Below are positions 17,837 through 24,954 of a stretch of 40,966 nucleotides of DNA, piece by piece. The stretch spans positions 1-40,966 of the forward strand of contig NZ_FOFJ01000032.1 of assembly GCF_900110885.1 (NCBI RefSeq), read 5' to 3'. The DNA comes from Azotobacter beijerinckii (GTDB lineage: Bacteria > Pseudomonadota > Gammaproteobacteria > Pseudomonadales > Pseudomonadaceae). The stretch's first letter is position 1; each line of letters starts with the position of its first letter. The position numbers and the translations under genes were made by a program. A model generated the notes under the pieces. It saw only the letters and a list, made by a program, of their open reading frames with translations. It was not told where the DNA came from and did not search any database.

Positions 17837-18214
17837 TCAGGGGGCGCGGGGGTTGGCCGGCGGCCAGTGCTGGCGGGGCGGCGCCTTGCCACACGGCGCC
17901 AGGCGGCGGCACCACTGGCGCGGCGGGCGCAGCCAGGTGCCCAAGACGAACAGCAGGGCCAGGTCGACGAGGGCGAGGACGCTGCAGAGCGGGCAGCTGA
18001 CGAAAGCCGGGGTACCGTCCGGAGCAGGATCGCCAAGGTCGCCATCCAGCGTCGGTCCGGCATGCCCCATCGCAGAACAGAACAGACCGCCCACCCCGGC
18101 CAGCGAGAACCCGGCCGACAGCCCATGGCCGATGCTGCAGTGCAACGAGCCCAACAGGACGCTGAAATACAGCATCCAGGCGATCAGCGAGCGGTGGTTA
18201 CGCGCAGAGTCCAT
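17837..18214 (-). CDS. DUF2946-family membrane protein
   Basis: A 125-residue protein. MDSARNHRSLIAWMLYFSVL opens with a membrane segment, then SLHCSIGHG, a central SCPLC motif and a second hydrophobic stretch (LALVDLALLFVLGTWL), then a basic Pro-rich tail. This pattern of two hydrophobic segments with Cys/His pairs is typical of DUF2946, which occurs next to TonB receptors or copper genes. The start at 18214 is chosen by family length; no good Shine-Dalgarno is visible. It lies upstream of the receptor on the same strand and could share its transcript. Confidence 0.65.
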   Translation of the reverse strand: MDSARNHRSLIAWMLYFSVLLGSLHCSIGHGLSAGFSLAGVGGLFCSAMGHAGPTLDGDLGDPAPDGTPAFVSCPLCSVLALVDLALLFVLGTWLRPPRQWCRRLAPCGKAPPRQHWPPANPRAP

Positions 18215-18559
18215 GGGGACGGGAGACGGGCCGAAGGTTCGAGGGACTGAGAATCTACCCGATGATCGCGCGCCAGACAGCACTTCGCAAGCGACGGAAG
18301 AACAGGCAACGCCGCGCAGGAACAGATAAAACCGTTGGAGCGATCCTGACCGCGACGCCGACGCCGCCTCCGGCAGCAACAGCGCTGCCCAACCGTCCGG
18401 CGCCGGGCAGTCCGTTCGGACCCATGCCCCGCCCCCGAGGTGATGTCCGAGGAACTCATCGGCGTGATGTATTTCACCCTGGCGCTATCGCGCTTGCTCG
18501 GCCTGGCGATCGCCCGACGTTAGACTCGGATCAGACCCGCTCCCTGCCTGCGAGGCCCC
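18215..18559. other. intergenic region between divergent genes
   Basis: These 345 bp separate DUF2946 (-) from the aminotransferase (+). A short hydrophobic frame (18443-18523, 26 codons) resembles the tail of a membrane protein but has no context. No clear promoter hexamers were found for either gene. Confidence 0.4.
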
Positions 18560-19906
18560 ATGAACCAGTCACTGGAAATCCGCTCCCCCCTGGCCGCCGA
18601 GCTCGACCTGCGCGCCCACTGGATGCCCTTCACTGCCAACCGCAACTTCCAGCGCGATCCCCGGCTGGTCGTCGCGGCGCAGGGCAACTACCTGACCGAC
18701 GACACCGGGCGGCAGATCTTCGACAGCCTCTCCGGCCTCTGGTGCTGCGGCGCCGGTCACGGCCGCCGGGAGATTGCCGAAGCCGTGACGCGCCAGCTCG
18801 GCATCCTCGACTATTCCCCAGGCTTCCAGTTCGGCCACCCGCTGTCCTTCCGTCTGGCGGAAAAGATCGCCAGCCTGACCCCGGCCGGCCTCGACCACGT
18901 GTTCTTCACCGACTCCGGCTCGGAATGCGCCGACACCGCGGTGAAGATGGCCCGCGCTTACTGGCGCCTGAAGGGCAAGGCCAGCAAGACCAAACTGATC
19001 GGCCGCGCTCGCGGCTACCACGGGGTGAACGTCGCCGGCACCGCCCTCGGCGGCCTCGGCGGCAACCGCAAGGCCTTCGGCCCGCTGATGGACGTCGACC
19101 ACCTGCCGCACACCCTGCTCGCAGAAAACGCCTTCAGCCGCGGCCAGCCGCAGCACGGGGGCCCAGCGTTGGCCGACGAACTGCTCAAGCTGATCGAGCT
19201 GCACGACGCCTCGAACATCGCCGCGGTGATCGTCGAGCCGATGTCCGGCTCGGCCGGCGTCCTGGCCCCCCCCACGGGCTACCTGCAACGGCTGCGCGAG
19301 CTCTGCGACCGCCACGAAATCCTGCTGATCTTCGACGAAGTCATCACCGGCTTCGGCCGCACCGGCGCGCTGTTCGGCGCCGAGCGCTTCGGCGTGGTGC
19401 CGGACATTCTGAACCTCGCCAAGCAGCTCACCAACGGTGCCATTCCCATGGGCGCAGTGGTGGCGACCGGCGAGATCTACGACACGTTCATGCAGCAGGC
19501 GCTGCCCGAGCACGCGGTCGAGTTCGCCCACGGCTACACCTACTCCGCCCACCCGGTCGCCTGCGCCGCCGCCCTCGCCGCGCTGGAGCTGCTGGAGCGA
19601 GAAAGCCTGGTGCAGCGGGCAGCGGAACTCGCCCCGCACTTCGAGAACGCCCTGCACGACCTGCGCGGTACGCGACACCTCCTCGACATCCGCAACTGCG
19701 GCCTGGCCGGCGCCCTGCAGCTCGCCCCCCGCAACGGCGACACCACGGTGCGCCCCTTCGAAGCGGCCATGCGCCTCTGGCAAAAGGGCTTCTACGTGCG
19801 CTTCGGCGGCGACACCCTGCAGTTCGGACCGACCTTCACCAGCTCCAGCGCGGAACTCAACCTCCTGTTCGACGCCGTGGGCGAAGTGCTCGGTGGGATC
19901 GACTGA
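18560..19906 (+). CDS. bauA: beta-alanine/omega-amino acid--pyruvate aminotransferase (class III)
   Basis: A 448-residue PLP enzyme that moves the amino group of beta-alanine or another omega-amino acid to pyruvate, giving alanine and a semialdehyde. It aligns along its full length with what I recall of Pseudomonas BauA (PA0132): LRAHWMPF near the N terminus, SLSGLWCCGAGHGRREI, HVFFTDSGSECADTAVKMAR, IGRARGYHGVNVAGT, IAAVIVEPMSGSAGVL and IFDEVITGFGRTG, with the PLP-binding Lys in LNLAKQLTNGAIPMGA. All PLP contacts expected from the family are present. No methylmalonate-semialdehyde dehydrogenase gene (bauC/mmsA) is adjacent, so the usual bau operon is not conserved here. The symbol is by similarity. 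Confidence 0.85.
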   Translation: MNQSLEIRSPLAAELDLRAHWMPFTANRNFQRDPRLVVAAQGNYLTDDTGRQIFDSLSGLWCCGAGHGRREIAEAVTRQLGILDYSPGFQFGHPLSFRLAEKIASLTPAGLDHVFFTDSGSECADTAVKMARAYWRLKGKASKTKLIGRARGYHGVNVAGTALGGLGGNRKAFGPLMDVDHLPHTLLAENAFSRGQPQHGGPALADELLKLIELHDASNIAAVIVEPMSGSAGVLAPPTGYLQRLRELCDRHEILLIFDEVITGFGRTGALFGAERFGVVPDILNLAKQLTNGAIPMGAVVATGEIYDTFMQQALPEHAVEFAHGYTYSAHPVACAAALAALELLERESLVQRAAELAPHFENALHDLRGTRHLLDIRNCGLAGALQLAPRNGDTTVRPFEAAMRLWQKGFYVRFGGDTLQFGPTFTSSSAELNLLFDAVGEVLGGID

Positions 19907-19970
19907 GAACTGGGCCAAGCTTGGCAGCCTCGCATTTCGAGTCGATCAGAGGGGTAACAGTGCGTGCCAT

Positions 19971-20005
19971 AGGGATACGCTTCAAAAGCGAACCGGCGTA
20001 TCCCT
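19971..20005 (+). terminator. inverted repeat downstream of bauA
   Basis: AGGGATACGC (19971-19980) and GCGTATCCCT (19996-20005) form a perfect 10-bp stem with a 15-nt loop, 65 bp after the bauA stop. No T-tract follows. It may be a terminator or a repeat at the edge of the mobile region. Confidence 0.45.
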
Positions 20006-20138
20006 AAACGCCCCTGAAAGCGCGGGTAATCCAGATAAAAGGAAGAGAGTTCAGGGACGAAAAACCGCTACAAGGGCCGGTTTCTCTGGGGTTTCCGTCT
20101 CACTCGGGGGAACTCGGTAGTAAGCGGAGGAACGTATA

Positions 20139-20239
20139 TGGTGCTTGGATGGGACTCGAATACACTACGCTAAAGCCGCATAATTACTTGAATTGACAGC
20201 TTTCAAATTGCTTTCGTATACCTAAACATATACCTAAAA
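20139..20239. other. att-like relic: degenerate tRNA 3' end and direct repeats
   Basis: Read on the minus strand, 20165-20139 is GTGTATTCGAGTCCC followed by ATCCAAGCACCA. It resembles a T-loop followed by an acceptor strand and CCA, but is one base short and has no T-stem pairing, so it is not a functional tRNA. Just to the right, ATACCTAAA occurs at 20218-20226 and again at about 20230-20238, as in arm-type repeats near attachment sites. The position fits, since chromosomal genes lie to the left and phage-type genes to the right. No integrase was found. Confidence 0.35.
20193..20222 (+). promoter_or_regulatory. possible sigma-70 promoter
   Basis: TTGACA at 20193-20198 and TATACC at 20217-20222, with an 18-nt spacer. 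No plus-strand gene follows closely, so the role is unclear; it may be a chance match or serve a lost gene. Confidence 0.25.
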
Positions 20240-20351
20240 CCGAAAGTACCCCCCTTCCTGCCTGCTGGGATGACGCCATGCTGGCGCTGGTGATCGTCGT
20301 CACTCTCCGTCCTCGGGGTGGTGGTCGGCAGGTATTACGCCGATGGGTGGA

Positions 20352-20579
20352 TCAGGCCGGCAGCCTCAACCCCAACTGGCGGGCGACTTCATCTGGCGAC
20401 AGGCCGTCGCGCAGTCGGCGGTGGGCTGCTCGGGTCATTTCGTCCAGGGCGCGCTCCTCGAACTTCTCCGCCATCGCTGCGGCCTTCCTGACGATCAGCA
20501 GCGCCAGCTCAGGCGGGAACGGCACCGGCTGGCGCTGGCGGTCGTAGTCGTCCAGGTAGTTGCGTTGAATGGCGGCCAT
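20352..20579 (-). CDS. small hypothetical phage-type protein
   Basis: A 75-residue protein, MAAIQRNYLDDYDRQRQPVP at the N terminus, mostly helical and charged, ending with SPDEVARQLGLRLPA, which has the look of a helix-turn-helix pair. I chose the ATG at 20579 over an upstream codon because a purine-rich GAGAGG lies upstream. I do not recognise the family. It is the leftmost gene of the mobile region. Confidence 0.5.
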   Translation of the reverse strand: MAAIQRNYLDDYDRQRQPVPFPPELALLIVRKAAAMAEKFEERALDEMTRAAHRRLRDGLSPDEVARQLGLRLPA

Positions 20580-20736
20580 GGGTCGTGCCCTCTCTGGTGG
20601 TCTGGTCGGCATAGTGTGCCTTGCCGGTGGCCGCCTCGCGTGCGCGTGCGTACTGCTGCGAGAAGTCGGGCAAGCAGTCGGCCACCTGCTCGGCAGGAGG
20701 CCTCAGATCGGGGTATCCTTCCAGGCGATCATCCAT
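20509..20736 (-). CDS. doubtful small ORF
   Basis: Starts MDDRLEGYPDLRPPAEQVAD and reads like a real protein for about 50 codons, then overlaps the next gene by 71 bp in another frame, where it becomes a shadow. It may be a small gene whose 3' end has been lost by a frameshift. No known family. Confidence 0.25.
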   Translation of the reverse strand: MDDRLEGYPDLRPPAEQVADCLPDFSQQYARAREAATGKAHYADQTTREGTTHGRHSTQLPGRLRPPAPAGAVPA

Positions 20737-21380
20737 CAGCAGCCGGCGCGGCGAACATCTCCCGCGTTTTAGGGCGATCACCACGCGCACGCGGGGCCTG
20801 CCGGGCTTCGTGCGAATTTCGGACGAAGCGGTCAGCTCCTCGCGCGCACTGGTCGGTAGATCAGCCGAGTTTTGGGCCGATGTCCGAAACCGCCACGGCG
20901 GCGGTTTGAGCATCCGAGCATGATCCAGTTCTGGATCATCCTCCCCATATGGGGGAATGAGGCGTGCTCAGTGAGACGTTTTGGTCTCAGTGAGACTGAT
21001 CGATCTGTCTCGGCTCTGCTGGTCCGAATCGGACCTGTTGGTCTGTTTCGGCGCAGAGTGCCATTCCCGGCACAGTGTGTTGATTTCGACACGGTGGCGG
21101 CCCGGCCACAGTGTGGCGCTCTCGCCACTCAGGGCAGCACCAGGGCGAGAAATCCCGCTTCGCAGTGCGCGCCTCGGAGTGCGAACCAACCATGCGAACC
21201 AATCGTGCGTACCGGGTGCGTACCGGCCTGCGTGAGCGGATCGCCCCTTCCCGATCAGCGTCACGGAAAACGGGCATTTGGCTGTTAACCGCCGCTGGTA
21301 ACCAGGGCTGCAAACCTGCTTGCCCGTGGATACCTCGATGGATACCAGCGTCTGGATACCGGCGATGGGGCCACCTCCCG

Positions 21381-21410
21381 AAATACCCCCAAAGCGGGGG
21401 ATTTTCTCGG
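21381..21410. repeat. 30-bp motif, copy 1 (hairpin with T-run)
   Basis: AAATACCCCC, AAAGC, GGGGGATTTT: a 5-bp C/G stem with a T4 run. A clearly related copy lies in inverted orientation at 27745-27773. Confidence 0.5.
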
Positions 21411-21501
21411 TGGTCGGGCAAAGGCCGCAATTCCGGCCTTTCTGCGCGCGTAGGAGTGGTGACTTTCCGGTTACCACTGGTGACTCGTGCGCTCACACCC
21501 C

Positions 21502-21663
21502 TTAAGGTGCGTCCATCGGCGGAAACAATATCCCCCACCCGGTACGCTTTCTGGCTATCTCAACAGGCAGAGAACGGCCAAAAGCAGACAAGCTTTGAGG
21601 CTGGCTGCCGGCTTCACCGCAGGCCAGGGAAAGAGCAACCACCAGCATCAGGGACTTCTTCAT
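21502..21663 (-). CDS. possible small exported protein, frameshifted
   Basis: MKKSLMLVVALSLACGEAGS is a good signal peptide with a Cys that does not sit in a canonical lipobox. The first frame ends at 21502. Moving to another frame near a GGGGG run (about 21536) gives VGDIVSADGRTLRGV, which looks coding, so a frameshift is likely. No Shine-Dalgarno. Function unknown. Confidence 0.25.
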   Translation of the reverse strand: MKKSLMLVVALSLACGEAGSQPQSLSAFGRSLPVEIARKRTGWGILFPPMDAP

Positions 21664-21781
21664 TTGGCAACATCGCACATGAAGAGACATGAGGAGCCCT
21701 GAGTGTTCAGTTATAGCGTTTTCTCGCTCAATCCCTACAGGGAGGCTACCATCGCGCCAGGAACTGTACTGAGGGATCGCG

Positions 21782-22702
21782 ATGAGCGTTGACGGAATAC
21801 GGCTCGGAGAATTCCAGCTAATCGAGTCGGGGATAGCCGGCGCAGGACATAAGCGCTACATCGGGGAACGATTCATCTGCCGCTTCTGCGGCCGTAGCCG
21901 TGAATCCGTGGACTTCAAAAAGAAGGCCCATGCTATTCCTGAGTTTCTCGGAAACCATCAACTCATCCTCAACTCGGAATGCGATAGCTGTAACGAGTAC
22001 TTTGGCAACACGATCGAACCGCACCTGGAGAAGTACACACACCCCTTCAGGACTCTGACTGGGGTCACGAACAAGGCTAGGAAAACCCCTAAGCACTGTG
22101 ACGAAAAAATCGATGCCCTTCAGTTTGATCGCCACACAAACCATATGACCGTCGTCCTGAACGACGACGTAGCGTTCAGGCATCACGATAATCACGTTTC
22201 CTGGGTTATGCAGAGGAAGCCGTTTGTACCCTACATGGCTTACAAGGCACTCTGTAAAATTGCCGCCTCGGTCGCCAATGACAGGTATCTTCCCCTCTTC
22301 AAGCCCACTCTCGAATGGCTGAACCCGCTCTCTACTCGCGAGCTCAGCATTAGCCCGACCGTCGTAATCGAGACTCTGACACCAGGGACAAGATATACCT
22401 CGTGCGTCTACAGGCTCTATTTTCGGAACACCAACACGTTCCCACACTGCCTCTTCTGGATTGCCTTTGGAAGCTATGCCCTGATGACCTTCGTGCCTAC
22501 TTGGCTGGACTTTGGCGCTGGGGTAGCCCTCCAGTCCAAACTGCCTTACGTCCCCGACATCCGGTCGGAAGAAGAAATCGCCAGGTTCGGGCAGCAATTG
22601 CATACTGAACGTGATTTTTCGTCTAGAGAGCTCACCAGCTTCTCGCATGAAGTCCACATGCGGTTCGAGTCTATTGAAGAGGAAGCTATACCACCAGAAT
22701 AA
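21782..22702 (+). CDS. HNH-endonuclease-domain protein, possible defence cargo
   Basis: A 306-residue protein with an N-terminal zinc-containing HNH domain: CRFC (C33, C36), the catalytic-type His in KKAHAIPEFLGNHQL (H50), then ECDSCNEYFGN (C67, C70, N71) and H81. This pattern matches the HNH_5 type. The remaining 210 residues resemble nothing I can name. The ATG at 21782 follows GAGGG. Base composition is clearly more A+T-rich than the phage genes around it, and the gene stands alone on the plus strand among minus-strand phage genes, as cargo genes often do. A role in anti-phage defence is inference from domain and position only. Confidence 0.65.
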   Translation: MSVDGIRLGEFQLIESGIAGAGHKRYIGERFICRFCGRSRESVDFKKKAHAIPEFLGNHQLILNSECDSCNEYFGNTIEPHLEKYTHPFRTLTGVTNKARKTPKHCDEKIDALQFDRHTNHMTVVLNDDVAFRHHDNHVSWVMQRKPFVPYMAYKALCKIAASVANDRYLPLFKPTLEWLNPLSTRELSISPTVVIETLTPGTRYTSCVYRLYFRNTNTFPHCLFWIAFGSYALMTFVPTWLDFGAGVALQSKLPYVPDIRSEEEIARFGQQLHTERDFSSRELTSFSHEVHMRFESIEEEAIPPE

Positions 22703-22767
22703 GGCTCAAGTCCCAACATTACACTACTGACGCCACAACTGGTCCAGAACCACCGTGCGCGCCTTGG

Positions 22768-22839
22768 GGTGTTTCCACCGATGGAAACGGTGTTTCCTCC
22801 CGCGTGGGGGGTGTTTCCATCGGCGTTAACGGTGTTTCC
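22768..22839 (-). repeat. 21-bp tandem repeat, four units
   Basis: GGTGTTTCC begins at 22768, 22789, 22810 and 22831, an exact 21-bp period. On the minus strand each unit encodes Gly-Asn-Thr plus four variable residues (GNTVNAD, GNTPHAG, GNTVSIG, GNTPRRA). The frame is that of the ejection gene just upstream, beyond its stop codon. Confidence 0.8.
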
Positions 22840-22854
22840 TGCGGCGTAGCCGCG

Positions 22855-24927
22855 TCACCTTGCCTGCCGTTCCTCCTGCGCCTTCCGAATAGCGCGCTGA
22901 GCGACTGCCGGGATAACTCCCATCTCGCGTGCCAGCGCCTTGGCATCCAACTGCTCGCCGGCGGCCAGGCGCTCACGAACAGCCGGCAGAATGCCCGGCA
23001 CCGTCTTCGGGCCGGGGGCGCGCTCGGTACCCTGCTGGGCCGATCCGATGGCCAGGGCTTGCCCCGCGGTGGTGGCCATGGGACCAACGCTCGGGGCCTG
23101 CTGCCGTACGGCCCCACGCAGGGCATCGAGCCCGCCCTGCTTGGTCAGCACGTCGGCGATGGCGGCGTCGGACTTTGAGCCGAGAGTGTCACGCACGTTC
23201 TTTCCGGCGCGCCGCACGACCTGCGCGAACAGGCCGCCGACAGGCGTTCCGGTGAAGGCGCTGACCGCCAGGTCTCCGAAGATGCCTTCCGCGCCATCCA
23301 TTTCGGCCATCCTGCGAGCCGTCGCACTGTTGCCGAGCGAGCGGCGGGTGGAGGTCAAGACGCCTTCCTCGAAGTTGATCGTGTCGTCCCATCGTTGCCG
23401 GGCGGCGTCGTCCGGTAGCATGGCGTCGACCTTGGCGCGCATCGCCGGGCTTCGCAGATCCCGCAACAGGTCCGGGAGCCTGGCCTTCTTCTCTCGCATA
23501 TTGTTGATGATGCTCGATACGGCGCCGATCCGATAAGCCTCCAGCTCTGACGGGTTCATCTTCGACAACTCGTCTGCCAGCTCTTCGGCACTCACGTTGC
23601 CATTCATGATGGTCTTGCCCTTGTTTATGGCTTCGATGTACTGGGAGTGCCCAGCCCACGAGGCTCTGGCCTGGCGATAGGTCGGGCTGGCGTCGTCCAT
23701 CAGGCCAATGAGTTTGGTGCGAATGCCCTTGATGACACGGGCCTCGTCAAGGTCGCCGGACTTCTCCAGGGTGCCCACCTTGGAGTCGAGGTACTTCTTC
23801 ACGAAGTCCAGATCCCCGGTGGATGGCACGCTGGCCACGGTGAAGGTCCCATCGTCCTTGAGGTCGATGAACTTGCCGTAGAAGTCGCGGCCCTCATTGG
23901 CGGCGCGGCGCTCGGCGCCCTTGTACGCCTCCTGCATGATCGGGCGTTTGAACAGGTCTTCCAGTTCCTTTGTCCACGGCACCGGCTCGCGATAGGCCTG
24001 CTCGTACAGTGGCCCGGCTTCCCTTGCCCGCTGCTTCATCGTTTCCTCGATGGCTCTGAACGAATGGCGTCGCTCGCTGCCCGATGCTTTGCCGATCCCA
24101 TCGGCTGCGTTGCGCACGGTGTCGCGCTCATTGCGTGTCCAGGACAGCGGCGGGCCTACGGAGGGCGCCATCCCGGTCGAGCTTGAAACGGCTCCCGGCT
24201 GGGCGGTACCAAAGGTCACGTCCTCCAACGTGTCGCCGAGGCGTTGCCCCTGTCCTTGCTGGCGTTCGGTCAGCGCGGGAATGACCTGTGTGCGGCCAGC
24301 ACCAGGCGTCTGCGCCACTCGCTCGAGCAGACCCTGCACGTTCTCGCCGCCGGCATCGGCTGGCATGGCAGAGCCAGGGTAGCGCTGCTGCAGATCCTCG
24401 GCCTTCTGCGCGAACTGCTGGCCGGTCATACCGTCGCGCTGGATCGCCCGGTCTACCTGATGCAGGGCGGAGCGCTCGGGCGAGGTGGCTGCGCTGTAGG
24501 CGCCCTTGGCGCCACCGACCACGGCCGGCACGGCCCCGCCCACGGCTCCACCGATCAATGCGCCATCGGCCGCCCCCGGCATGCGCTCCAGCGGGTTGCC
24601 CTCGGCGGACCCGGCCCCGTACAGGCCGCCATAGGCCGCGCCTTGCAACGCGCCTTCGGCAACGGACTGCGCGACGGTCGGCTTCGGCAGTTGGCTGGCT
24701 GCGCGGGTCAGTGCTCCGCCGGCGCTCGGCAAGGCGCTGGTCCCGCCAGTGGCCAGCGCCGGGAGCAGCCCGCCGACCGCACCGCCCGCCCCGCTGACAA
24801 CCGGATGCTGCTCGCGTGCGACCTGATTGAGCGCGCGCTCGCCGGCGACGTTCTTGTCGTAGCGCTCCTTCCAGGTGTCGCCGTCATTCTTGGGGACTGC
24901 CGGCCTCTTCGGCTTCCGGGTAATCAT
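22855..24927 (-). CDS. phage DNA-ejection-type protein, N terminus frameshifted
   Basis: A 690-residue Ala/Gly-rich protein with an N-terminal glycine-zipper region (AAYGGLYGAGSAEG, GALIGGAVGGAVPAVVGGAKG; about 85-140) and a long helical, charged remainder. Such proteins are ejected into the host cell with podovirus DNA. The C terminus ends in a small helix-turn-helix-like segment (AKALAREMGVIPAVAQRAIRK). The natural start is probably ATG 24955-24953, which overlaps the stop of the upstream gene as TGATG: it encodes MAEDQHSWLNDYPEAEE, and removing one G from GAGGCCGG (about 24902-24907) joins it to PAVPKNDGDTW in this frame. As it stands, that start ends after 23 codons. No capsid or tail genes are adjacent, so the module is a remnant. 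Confidence 0.6.
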   Translation of the reverse strand: MITRKPKRPAVPKNDGDTWKERYDKNVAGERALNQVAREQHPVVSGAGGAVGGLLPALATGGTSALPSAGGALTRAASQLPKPTVAQSVAEGALQGAAYGGLYGAGSAEGNPLERMPGAADGALIGGAVGGAVPAVVGGAKGAYSAATSPERSALHQVDRAIQRDGMTGQQFAQKAEDLQQRYPGSAMPADAGGENVQGLLERVAQTPGAGRTQVIPALTERQQGQGQRLGDTLEDVTFGTAQPGAVSSSTGMAPSVGPPLSWTRNERDTVRNAADGIGKASGSERRHSFRAIEETMKQRAREAGPLYEQAYREPVPWTKELEDLFKRPIMQEAYKGAERRAANEGRDFYGKFIDLKDDGTFTVASVPSTGDLDFVKKYLDSKVGTLEKSGDLDEARVIKGIRTKLIGLMDDASPTYRQARASWAGHSQYIEAINKGKTIMNGNVSAEELADELSKMNPSELEAYRIGAVSSIINNMREKKARLPDLLRDLRSPAMRAKVDAMLPDDAARQRWDDTINFEEGVLTSTRRSLGNSATARRMAEMDGAEGIFGDLAVSAFTGTPVGGLFAQVVRRAGKNVRDTLGSKSDAAIADVLTKQGGLDALRGAVRQQAPSVGPMATTAGQALAIGSAQQGTERAPGPKTVPGILPAVRERLAAGEQLDAKALAREMGVIPAVAQRAIRKAQEERQAR

Positions 24928-24954
24928 TGAGCCAGCTGTGTTGATCCTCGGCCA

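Larger units (their letters stand above)
20737..21781. other. decayed region with many short paired repeats
   Basis: No confident gene. The stretch is full of words that occur two or three times within 10-30 bp: GAGAC/GTCTC around 20980-21010, the dyad GGTCCGAATCGGACC at about 21024-21038, GCGAACCAA twice, GTGCGTACCGG twice and TGGATACC three times (about 21327-21362). On the minus strand short stretches resemble protein but change frame repeatedly. It looks like the remains of one or more repeat-containing phage genes. Confidence 0.5.

Noticed and set aside
18443..18523. A 26-codon ORF with a hydrophobic C terminus (ELIGVMYFTLALSRL)
   Set aside because: Too short, no ribosome binding site, no partner fragment; could be the tail of a lost permease, but this cannot be supported.
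18262..20007. A 581-codon plus frame overlapping bauA
   Set aside because: Translation is Arg/Pro-rich without domains; bauA in another frame aligns along its full length with a known enzyme.
20139..20215. A tRNA gene on the minus strand
   Set aside because: Only the T-loop/acceptor-like 3' end is visible; the T-stem does not pair and the acceptor is one base short. Kept only as an att-like relic.
22768..22839. CRISPR or iteron array
   Set aside because: Four 21-bp units in coding frame with the upstream gene; no unique spacers of CRISPR length.
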